From NCBI GenBank assembly GCA_022768065.1, contig JALELS010000017.1, forward strand, positions 107,263-171,262: DNA of 64,000 nucleotides, written 5' to 3'. The stretch's first letter is position 1, and every line of letters starts with the position of its first letter. This DNA comes from Ruminococcus sp. GTDB taxonomy: Bacteria; Bacillota; Clostridia; Oscillospirales; Acutalibacteraceae. This document shows, piece after piece, positions 25,308-32,649 of this stretch. The notes beneath the pieces were generated by a model, which worked only from the letters and a program-made list of their open reading frames with translations, searched no databases and was not told the origin of the DNA. The translations under genes were made by a program, and so were the position numbers.

Positions 25308-25817
25308 ATGAAAAAAATCCTTTCACTTCTTTTTGCACTCGCGTTACTGCTGTGCGGTTGTTCGGGAAAGGATAGCGAAAAAAGCAGAGGTAAAAAATAT
25401 ACGTTTCCGCCGCCCGAAGCTTTTTCTGCCGAAATAACGGCGAAGCAAGGCGATTTCACTTTTTCGGGAACACTCACCTTTTCTTCGGAAAACGGTTTTA
25501 CGCTCACCTATTCGGAGCCGTCGGATATAGCGGGTATTACCGTGTCGCTGAAAGACAATACGGCAAAAATCACCTGCCCCGAAATGGAGCCGGTCACCCT
25601 GCCTTTGCCCGACTCATCGGCGCTGTGCTTTATGAAAAAGGCTTTTGACGCTCTGAAAAGCTGTGAATGCGACGGTTATGTTTTCGGCGGTAAAATAATT
25701 AACGAGGGGACCTTCGACGGCGCCGATTTTCGTGTTACGAGAGACAAAACCACACACAATATAATGTCTGTCGAATCGAGCGCTTACGGCATAAGCATCA
25801 GTTTTAAATACACTTAA
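25308..25817 (+). CDS. Secreted lipoprotein, unknown function
   Basis: 169 residues. A signal peptide ends in the lipobox LLCGC (Cys at about 18). The mature part is a beta-strand-rich domain without recognisable motifs: alternating hydrophobic strands such as FTFSGTLTFSSENGFTLTY, reminiscent of lipoprotein carrier or LolA-like outer-surface domains, but this is only a resemblance in pattern. AGGGG precedes the ATG at 25308 by about 8 nt. In other Firmicutes a small lipoprotein often follows nnr, so the position may be conserved. Confidence 0.75.
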   Translation: MKKILSLLFALALLLCGCSGKDSEKSRGKKYTFPPPEAFSAEITAKQGDFTFSGTLTFSSENGFTLTYSEPSDIAGITVSLKDNTAKITCPEMEPVTLPLPDSSALCFMKKAFDALKSCECDGYVFGGKIINEGTFDGADFRVTRDKTTHNIMSVESSAYGISISFKYT

Positions 25818-25837
25818 CACAAGAATAAAAAACGGAG

Positions 25838-25871
25838 AAGAGCGGTAAAGGCCATGGCCTTTACCGCTCTT
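25838..25871. terminator. Perfect inverted repeat, bidirectional terminator
   Basis: Arms 25838-25852 and 25857-25871 form a 15-bp perfect stem with loop ATG/CATG at the centre, the whole being a 32-34-nt palindrome. A T6 run follows 5 nt downstream on the minus strand, so it serves rubrerythrin best; on the plus strand the T-run is short. Confidence 0.7.
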
Positions 25872-25894
25872 TGCAGCATTATTTAGAATTTCGC

Positions 25895-26437
25895 TTAATA
25901 GTTTTCGGCTTTCATCTGGAAATAAGCCTGCGGATGCTTGCATACGGGGCAAACATCGGGAGCTTTTTGACCGATTACGATATGGCCGCAGTTTGAGCAC
26001 TGCCATATAGCATCGCCGTCTTTTGAAAATACCATTTCGTTTTTAACATTGAGAAGAAGTGTTCTGTAACGCTCCTCGTGCTCCTTTTCAATAGCCGCAA
26101 CCATCAAAAAGAGGTCGGCTATATCATCAAAGCCCTCTTCTTTTGCCTCTTTGGCAAAACCCGCATACATATCGGTCCACTCGTAATTTTCGCCGTTAGC
26201 CGCGTCCTCGAGATTTTCCGCCGTTTCCGGTACAGAGCCGCCGTGCAGGAGCTTAAACCAAATTTTTGCGTGTTCTTTTTCGTTGTTTGCGGTTTCTTCA
26301 AAGATATTTGCTATCTGAACGAAACCGTCCTTTTTAGCCTTTGACGCATAATAAGTATACTTATTTCTCGCCTGTGATTCACCTGCGAATGCCGCCATAA
26401 GATTTTTTTCGGTTTTTGAACCTTTAAGTTCTGCCAT
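25895..26437 (-). CDS. Rubrerythrin
   Basis: 180 residues. The ferritin-like di-iron domain (1-135) shows the conserved glutamates in [33 protein letters not shown] and [14 protein letters not shown]; the C-terminal rubredoxin domain has [10 protein letters not shown] and [11 protein letters not shown], four cysteines for one iron. Rubrerythrin reduces hydrogen peroxide in anaerobes and is a sign of an oxygen-sensitive lifestyle. AGAGG precedes the ATG. It appears monocistronic, with the palindromic terminator downstream. Confidence 0.96.
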   Translation of the reverse strand: MAELKGSKTEKNLMAAFAGESQARNKYTYYASKAKKDGFVQIANIFEETANNEKEHAKIWFKLLHGGSVPETAENLEDAANGENYEWTDMYAGFAKEAKEEGFDDIADLFLMVAAIEKEHEERYRTLLLNVKNEMVFSKDGDAIWQCSNCGHIVIGQKAPDVCPVCKHPQAYFQMKAENY

Positions 26438-26544
26438 AGCTTTTACCTCTTTCTATTAAAAATAATATATTTGCAGTCGGAAATTCTTCCGAAAAGCAAG
26501 ACAAAGTATTTAGGCAAGCGATAATAATCCGAACCCGCCTACGG

Positions 26545-27465
26545 TTAAGCCGCGGTATTTTCGTATGCGCTGCCCTCAAAAACATTCCGCTCCGCAAAGG
26601 CGCGATTTATAGTATTTAATACATTCTTTTTGTCAGCCGACCACAAGGGCGACACCAAAAGGCGCTTGGGTGCGTCGCCTGTGAGGCGGTGTATTACCGT
26701 TTGGGGCGGCAAAATCGGCAAAATTTCGCACAAAATGTCGGTGTACTCGTCTAAAGTCAATGTTTTGAATTCATTTTTGAGATACATTTTTTCAAGCTCC
26801 GTTCCCCGAAGCACGTGCAAAAGCTGTAATTTTATGCCGTCGGAGCGAACCCACGCTATATGGCGCGCCGTGTTTTTCATATCCTCAACCGTTTCGTGCG
26901 GCAAGCCTATTATCATATGCGTCACAACATTTACGCCTATATTTTTAAGCTTATATACGGCTTCGTCATAAACACACAGCGGATAGCCCCTTCTTATAAG
27001 TTTTCCCGTAGCCTCGTTTGAGGTCTGAAGCCCAAGTTCGACAAAGACGGGCTTTATTTTGTTCAGTTCGTCCAAAAGACCGATTACATCGGGCGGCAGG
27101 CAATCGGGTCTTGTCCCTATGGAGAGCGCCGCTATACGCTCATCCTCTACTGCGCCGAAAAACAGATTTTTAAGGTAAGAGAGCGGCGCGTAGGTATTTG
27201 TGTAGCTTTGAAAATACGCGATAAATTTTTTTGCCTTTGTTTTATCGCTTACACGCGCAATCGCTTTTCCTATTTGCCCCTCGATATCACCAGTATACTT
27301 TTCCGCGAAGTCTCCGCTGCCGCCCTCGCTGCAAAATATACATCCGTTTTTCCCTTTTGTCCCGTCGCGGTTCGGGCAGGTCATACCGCCGTCAAGGGCT
27401 AATTTATACACCTTTTCGCCGAAGGTATCTTTAAGATATTCGTTTAGCGAACAGTAGTGTCTCAT
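26545..27465 (-). CDS. Radical SAM protein of the YtqA type (TIGR01212-like)
   Basis: 306 residues. The N-terminal MRHYCSLNEYLKDTFGEKVYKL is followed by a cysteine cluster in GGMTCPNRDGTKGKNGCIFCSEGG (written here in part; C-x12-C-x2-C spacing), which differs from the classic CxxxCxxC and fits the TIGR01212 group, and later GLQTSNEATGKLIRRGY and THMIIGLPHET. The substrate is not known with certainty; members have been linked to tRNA modification. It is the last gene of the alaS-led minus-strand run and overlaps the preceding gene by 4 nt (ATGA). Confidence 0.85.
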   Translation of the reverse strand: MRHYCSLNEYLKDTFGEKVYKLALDGGMTCPNRDGTKGKNGCIFCSEGGSGDFAEKYTGDIEGQIGKAIARVSDKTKAKKFIAYFQSYTNTYAPLSYLKNLFFGAVEDERIAALSIGTRPDCLPPDVIGLLDELNKIKPVFVELGLQTSNEATGKLIRRGYPLCVYDEAVYKLKNIGVNVVTHMIIGLPHETVEDMKNTARHIAWVRSDGIKLQLLHVLRGTELEKMYLKNEFKTLTLDEYTDILCEILPILPPQTVIHRLTGDAPKRLLVSPLWSADKKNVLNTINRAFAERNVFEGSAYENTAA

Positions 27466-28493
27466 TTTTCTTCCTGCGGCAAGGTTTCATAATAAATATC
27501 ATCGGAAATCAGCGTATCGATATTTTTGAGAGACGAATTATACGCCGCGCGAAGCTTTGAAACGGCTGCCGGTACGCTGACGGAATAAATCGGCTCTGCG
27601 CCGTGCTCATAAATGCGCTTTGACGTCTCGTAAATATCGTCCGTCTTTTTAAGTCCGGCGAGGTAGACGTCTATACCGTTTTTATGGCACTCGTCGCAAA
27701 ATTCGGGAAGTCCGAAATCCCCATCCGCACAAGAGGCGGCGCCCGTGTGATACGTAATATTAAGAACCGCGCAGACATTGTCGTGCTTTATATGAAGTTC
27801 CGAATAGTCAAGACCCGGATATGATTTTAAAAGCACCACTCTGCCGGATAATTCAAAATTTCCGTTTACGATACCCGGAAGGGGCTTTGAGAGCTCCTCC
27901 TGCGACGGCAGGCGTGTGTCGTTTGAAAATACGATTTTACCGTCCTTGAATTCCGCTAAAACGGCATCGCCGAGCGAATGAAAATCGTCATGAAGGAAGT
28001 CGGCTTCGGTGATCCTTGTGGCAAGATGGATATACGTTTTTCCGTCGCTGTTTTCATACGGAACAAAGAACCCCTTACCGCCGGCTTTAAAATACTCCAC
28101 CGCGGCGCGGAAATTTATAAATGCGTTGCTCTTTGGGTGCTTCAACGGATAATTCGCCCCGACGAAGCCGACAGGAATCGTGAGACTGCGGCACACCATT
28201 GCCGCAAGCGATGAAGTATAGGCGAGCGTATCGGTTCCGTGCAAAACGATTACGCCGTCATATTTTTCGGTATCAACCGCAAGCAGCCTGTTTATAAGTT
28301 TTTCGTAAAAAGGCTCGGTGACATTTTCGGAAAGAATATCCGAAACACTCTCGCAGTCAAATTCGTCTACATCCTGAAAAGATGACTCATAAAGCAGTAC
28401 AAGCAGCGCCGTTGCGTTTTTGTCGGGTGACATAACACCGTCTTTTGCCGCAGAGCCTATGGTTCCGCCTGTTGACAACACAAGTATTTTCAT
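27462..28493 (-). CDS. Asparaginase family protein
   Basis: 343 residues. The two catalytic threonine motifs are present, STGGTIGS near the start and VLHGTDTLAYT in the middle, as is the lysine in NYPLKHPKSNAF. This fits the L-asparaginase/glutaminase family, probably a cytoplasmic type I enzyme since no signal peptide is seen; the C-terminal third is less conserved, so activity on L-asparagine is likely but not certain. It overlaps rnmV and the radical SAM gene by 4 nt each and is therefore coupled to them in translation. Confidence 0.85.
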   Translation of the reverse strand: MKILVLSTGGTIGSAAKDGVMSPDKNATALLVLLYESSFQDVDEFDCESVSDILSENVTEPFYEKLINRLLAVDTEKYDGVIVLHGTDTLAYTSSLAAMVCRSLTIPVGFVGANYPLKHPKSNAFINFRAAVEYFKAGGKGFFVPYENSDGKTYIHLATRITEADFLHDDFHSLGDAVLAEFKDGKIVFSNDTRLPSQEELSKPLPGIVNGNFELSGRVVLLKSYPGLDYSELHIKHDNVCAVLNITYHTGAASCADGDFGLPEFCDECHKNGIDVYLAGLKKTDDIYETSKRIYEHGAEPIYSVSVPAAVSKLRAAYNSSLKNIDTLISDDIYYETLPQEEK

Positions 28494-29098
28494 ATTTTCA
28501 CACCTTCATTGAGTTTCTGAATTTCTCTTTTATAATCGTCACGGTCCATAAAGGAATTTATGAGCTTCAGCATTGAGTTTGACGACAGATGCTCCGGTAA
28601 ATCAAGCTGCTTTAAAAACCTTGCTCTTTTTTCGGCGCTGTATTTGCCGCCCGAAAGTCCGTCGAGATAGAGGTCGGTTTTAGTGACGGGCTGTGTATTT
28701 ATCTGTTTTTCGGCGCCGACGTCAAATTCGACGCCCGCCTTTTTAAGAGCGTCGGTGATAACGCCGCTCTTTACGCCCTCAACACCCAGTTTGCCCTCTT
28801 TTGACGGCTCGCTCTTGCGCTTTTCCTTGCCGAATATATCGGGAATGTACACGTTTGTAACCTGCTCCTGCGGCACGATTCCGTTTAAAAAAGAACGAAT
28901 GGTAAACCCTGCCGAATCGCTGTCCGTCAAAATAAGTATACCTCTTGTTTCGGCTATGCGGCGTATGAGCTTCTGCTTATCCTTATCCTTGAAGATACCG
29001 AACCCGTCGGTTTCTATTATCAGGGTATCAAGTATATTTGATACCTTTATCTTGTCATATTTGCCTTCAACTATGACGGCCTGTTTTATCTTTATCAT
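28490..29098 (-). CDS. rnmV: Ribonuclease M5
   Basis: 202 residues. A Toprim domain fills the first half, with AVIVEGKYDKIK and the metal-binding ILILTDSDSAGFTIRSF; the C-terminal DUF4093 region begins at about residue 120 (TKTDLYLDGLSGG). RNase M5 performs the final cleavage of 5S rRNA precursor in low-GC Gram-positive bacteria, and a 5S gene lies at 12292-12407. The ATG at 29098 abuts the stop of holA, with GGAG about 10 nt before it. Confidence 0.93.
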   Translation of the reverse strand: MIKIKQAVIVEGKYDKIKVSNILDTLIIETDGFGIFKDKDKQKLIRRIAETRGILILTDSDSAGFTIRSFLNGIVPQEQVTNVYIPDIFGKEKRKSEPSKEGKLGVEGVKSGVITDALKKAGVEFDVGAEKQINTQPVTKTDLYLDGLSGGKYSAEKRARFLKQLDLPEHLSSNSMLKLINSFMDRDDYKREIQKLNEGVKI

Positions 29099-30139
29099 TT
29101 ACTGTTCACTCCGAAGCAGCTCTACAAGCAGCTTTTCGAGGATTATTTTTTCGTCGGTTACTCTGACTTTGAGTTTTCTGTCCGCATCATTCAGAGAATC
29201 GAGATTTTTACGCAGAGTTTTTATGCTTATATTGCGGCTGTCGTAAGAGGCGTTGCGAAGCCTGAATTCCCTGCCGCGATAATTATAGTATCCGGCTGCG
29301 AAATCCGCCTTTTCTCCCGATGATACGGCAACCTTGGCGCGGTACATATCGACAAATGCCATTATCATAGTGCCTAAAATCAATTCCGGCTTCTCCTTTT
29401 CGGCAAAGAGCTCATGCAAAATGGAAAACGCCTTTTTACCGTCATTTTTCATTACAGCCCTTGACAGGTCAAACACATTTGCTTCAAGTGATTTTACGCA
29501 CACCTCGTCAACGTCCGCTTTTGTTATTTGGCCGCCGTTTTTGAAATTGCACAGCTTATCCGTCTCATTTTGCAAAACCGTAAGGTCGTTTCCGCTTGTC
29601 TCTATGAGATATGTCGCCGTCTCACGGTCTATATTGCAGCCGCGTTTTACGGCACCCGACATTATTATTTTTGCAAGCGACGTAACATCGAGCCTGTCAA
29701 AACATACCGCCGCTCCGTATTTTTGGAATTGTGCAATGACGCTTTTATATTTTGAATTTCGCTTTGCATCCACATTTACGGTGTCCTGCAAAAATATTAC
29801 CACGGTGCTGTCGGGAAGCTCTTTGAGAAATAACTCAAATGCGCTTTTATCGGAGGAATATACAGAATCCAGAGGGTAATCCTTTGCCACAACGCAGGCG
29901 TATCCGCCGAAAGCCGGAAGAGTTTCCGAGGCGGCGCGCACTTCGTCAAAGGTGCCGCCCTGCGAATAATCGAATCGCTTTAAGTTAAAGCCCTCCATAC
30001 CCGCAGTAACACATTTTGAAGCTATAAGCTCGGAATAGTAGTGCTTTAAATAATCCTCTTCGCCGTATATAAAATATGAGCGCTCGAATTTTTCTTCTTT
30101 AATCTGCGCTTTGAGCTGTTTTGCATCAAGACTCGGCAT
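29099..30139 (-). CDS. holA: DNA polymerase III delta subunit
   Basis: 346 residues. The N-terminal KEEKFERSYFIYGEEDYLKHYYSE, DSTVVIFLQDTVN and the central SGNDLTVLQNETDKLCNF match the clamp-loader delta subunit, which opens the beta sliding clamp. GGAGG lies 8 nt before the ATG, which overlaps the comEC stop (TAATG). The comEC-holA order is common in Firmicutes. Confidence 0.93.
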   Translation of the reverse strand: MPSLDAKQLKAQIKEEKFERSYFIYGEEDYLKHYYSELIASKCVTAGMEGFNLKRFDYSQGGTFDEVRAASETLPAFGGYACVVAKDYPLDSVYSSDKSAFELFLKELPDSTVVIFLQDTVNVDAKRNSKYKSVIAQFQKYGAAVCFDRLDVTSLAKIIMSGAVKRGCNIDRETATYLIETSGNDLTVLQNETDKLCNFKNGGQITKADVDEVCVKSLEANVFDLSRAVMKNDGKKAFSILHELFAEKEKPELILGTMIMAFVDMYRAKVAVSSGEKADFAAGYYNYRGREFRLRNASYDSRNISIKTLRKNLDSLNDADRKLKVRVTDEKIILEKLLVELLRSEQ

Positions 30140-32295
30140 TATGCCATCCTCCGGTATGTCATTTTTCCGTTATGGGACAAGGTAAAGAGCACCGTTCCGT
30201 TTTGTGAAGTCAATATAACTTTTTGCGACGGTAAATCCCCTATATCGGTTTTATCGGTTGAAACAAGTATTATATCGGATTTTCCGTATCCCGTAAGTCC
30301 GCGGCAAATTAAAAGCCCTGCGTCCGAGCCGTCTTTGACGTCGCCGAAGTATATCTCAGAGCCGGACTCGCCGAAAAGGACATCGACGCAGTTATCTCTT
30401 ACGGTGATTTTAAGCTTACCGTCGACTGTTTCGGCGGAATTTCCGTTCAGGGAAACATTTGAAGCAAAGGAAAATCTGTCTTTGATACGGTCGTTTGCCG
30501 TAATTGCCGACGATATCCGGTAAGTCTCCGTTACACGTCTCACGCCGGAAAGGCTTTTTTCGCTGTCCTCAGGCAAAATGATATAATCTACATTTGAACT
30601 ACCCAATGTATTTATTATATCACAAACCGCCGAGCCTGAAAAGTAGTTACCGCCGCAACCTACGACATAAGTTTTATATTTGTACTTCATAACAACGGCA
30701 GAGCCGTCGCCCACCGACACGGCGGCAATACGCAGTTTATTATTTTGCACCGTGGAAACTACGGCTGCGGATAAAAATATCATACTAAAAAGCGTAATGG
30801 CAATACGCTTTACAGCCGTTCTGTTTTTATATCCGAATAATAAAATAATCGCAAAAACAATAAGCGCCGCGGCAATCATTATTCTTGTAAAATTTGAGTC
30901 AATCGGCAATAACGCATGGTGAAATCCCGATATTTTAACGGCTGTTCCCGTGAGATATTTTGCCGTAATTCCCGATAGCAAAACAAGCGGTTTTCCTATA
31001 ACATCAAGCTTTACAAGCATAAAAAGCGCCCCGAGTCCGCCGCTTGTCATACAAACCGAGCCGACCGTAACCATAAGCAGATTTGAAAGCACGGCGACGG
31101 TTGAGACGGACGGCAGACTGACGGCAAAAACGGGTAATGTCACCGCCGTGACTGCTATGCTCACGGCTATGAGGGACGACACAAACTTATACACATTTGT
31201 AAAGATATTGGGCTTTACATTTATTATCGGTCTGTCGAGCGCCCTCGTCAGCGGTTTTAACAGGTACATCATACCGAGAGTGGCGGTAAGCGACAGCCAC
31301 AGGCTTAAAGATGTGCTCATATACGGGTTAAAGGCGAGCAAAATCACAAGAGACAGCCCTATGGAATTCAGAGAATCCGCCTCTCTTTTAAACAAATCCG
31401 CGGCATACGCAAGGCCGAGCATAGTGCCTGCCCTTACGACGGGAGGATTCATTCCCGTAAGTATTGCGAAGAAAATAATAAAAGCAATTGACGATGCCGA
31501 AGAGATACGGCGCGACACACGCAATTTTCGCATAATCATATACAAAAGCGAGGACCACACGCTGAGGTGAAGCCCCGAAACGGCGAGCAAATGCGAAACA
31601 CCCGCCGCGGAAAACGCCGACGTGACATTTCGCGGAATGTTCGTCTTGTCACCGTAACAAAGACCCGCCGCAAGTCCGCCGTATGTATTGGGCAAAAGAG
31701 CGAGAATTTCGCTCGTCAGTTTTTGCCGAAGCGCAAGTATCAGCGTGCCGATATTTTTCTTTTCTCCCCTTTTAACACTTATGTTTTCGGGAGAATACGC
31801 GCCGAGAAACAGCGATTTGGATTTATAGTACCTGAGTATTTCGTCGCTGTCGCCGCCCAATAGGAACGCTTTTGCCGAAAGACTTACTTCGTCCGTCACA
31901 TCTATGCAGAGCGGAGTTTTTGAAACCACACGAAAGGACAGAGAACTCTTTTCGCCGTTTACCGTATCCGATTTCAGCACATAATAAAAGCTCCCGTCTT
32001 TTTCATAGGGCAAGTCCGAGAGAGTTCCGCTGATATTTACTTCTTTTCCGCTCAGCGGCTTCGCTCTGCCGAGATAGTATGCGTTATTCGACATCAGGAG
32101 CAAAACGGCAACCGCCGCGCTGAGAGCCGCAATCGGTAAGGTTCTATCGCGCCTCACCTTTTTAATACACATAAAAACAACAAAAGCGATAAGCGCAGCC
32201 AAAAGCACTGCGCCTATCACTTTATCATTTGAACCGCTCAATACAAGAAGAGTAAAGAGCATTGTAAACCCCGTGACTGCAAGCGGCCGTCTCAT
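30139..32295 (-). CDS. comEC: ComEC/Rec2-type competence membrane protein with degenerate C-terminal domain
   Basis: 718 residues. N-terminal helices lead to an OB-like segment, then the competence domain with GLCYGDKTNIPRNVTSAFSAAGVSHLLAVSGLHLSVWSS (the SGLH core), PVVRAGTM and the multi-helix channel. ComEC transports single-stranded DNA across the membrane during transformation. The C-terminal metallo-beta-lactamase-like domain (about 512-718) keeps the fold pattern (VSVGDGSAVVM, VVGCGG, IYFGDVKDGSD) but the expected HxHxDH is replaced by LPEDSEKSLSGV and the later histidines are absent. It sits between the HIT gene and holA. Function in DNA uptake is therefore open. Confidence 0.9.
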   Translation of the reverse strand: MRRPLAVTGFTMLFTLLVLSGSNDKVIGAVLLAALIAFVVFMCIKKVRRDRTLPIAALSAAVAVLLLMSNNAYYLGRAKPLSGKEVNISGTLSDLPYEKDGSFYYVLKSDTVNGEKSSLSFRVVSKTPLCIDVTDEVSLSAKAFLLGGDSDEILRYYKSKSLFLGAYSPENISVKRGEKKNIGTLILALRQKLTSEILALLPNTYGGLAAGLCYGDKTNIPRNVTSAFSAAGVSHLLAVSGLHLSVWSSLLYMIMRKLRVSRRISSASSIAFIIFFAILTGMNPPVVRAGTMLGLAYAADLFKREADSLNSIGLSLVILLAFNPYMSTSLSLWLSLTATLGMMYLLKPLTRALDRPIINVKPNIFTNVYKFVSSLIAVSIAVTAVTLPVFAVSLPSVSTVAVLSNLLMVTVGSVCMTSGGLGALFMLVKLDVIGKPLVLLSGITAKYLTGTAVKISGFHHALLPIDSNFTRIMIAAALIVFAIILLFGYKNRTAVKRIAITLFSMIFLSAAVVSTVQNNKLRIAAVSVGDGSAVVMKYKYKTYVVGCGGNYFSGSAVCDIINTLGSSNVDYIILPEDSEKSLSGVRRVTETYRISSAITANDRIKDRFSFASNVSLNGNSAETVDGKLKITVRDNCVDVLFGESGSEIYFGDVKDGSDAGLLICRGLTGYGKSDIILVSTDKTDIGDLPSQKVILTSQNGTVLFTLSHNGKMTYRRMA

Positions 32296-32297
32296 AA

Positions 32298-32636
32298 TCA
32301 GACGAGTCTCTCGCCGAGATTTTTGCCGCTGAGAACGTGAAAATGAAGATGCATTACCGTTTGACCGGCACCCTCACCGCAATTGTTTATAATGCGATAT
32401 GAAGAGAGCCCCAGTTCTTTGGTGAGCGATGATATAACTTCAAAAATGTGTGCCACAAGAGCGGAATTTTCGCTTGTTATCTTGTCCGCTCCGCTGATAT
32501 GTTCTTTCGGAACAACAAGAAAATGCGTATCCGACTGCGGATTTATATCATAGAACGCATAGCACAAATCATCTTCATAGATTTTTTTTGACGGAATTTC
32601 TCCTCTTATTATTTTACAGAAAAGACAATTATCCAT
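32298..32636 (-). CDS. HIT family purine nucleoside phosphoramidase-like protein
   Basis: 112 residues. NCLFCKIIRGEIPSKKIYEDD at the start with the zinc-type cysteine pair, DTHFLVVPKEHI, and the catalytic histidine triad in AGQTVMHLHFHVLSG identify a HinT-like HIT protein, which hydrolyses adenosine phosphoramidates and AMP-lysine. The ATG at 32636 is 6 nt after GGAGG; the ATG two codons earlier touches that site. It follows alaS by 13 nt and precedes comEC by 2 nt on the same strand. Confidence 0.93.
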   Translation of the reverse strand: MDNCLFCKIIRGEIPSKKIYEDDLCYAFYDINPQSDTHFLVVPKEHISGADKITSENSALVAHIFEVISSLTKELGLSSYRIINNCGEGAGQTVMHLHFHVLSGKNLGERLV

Positions 32637-32649
32637 TTTCATCCTCCGT

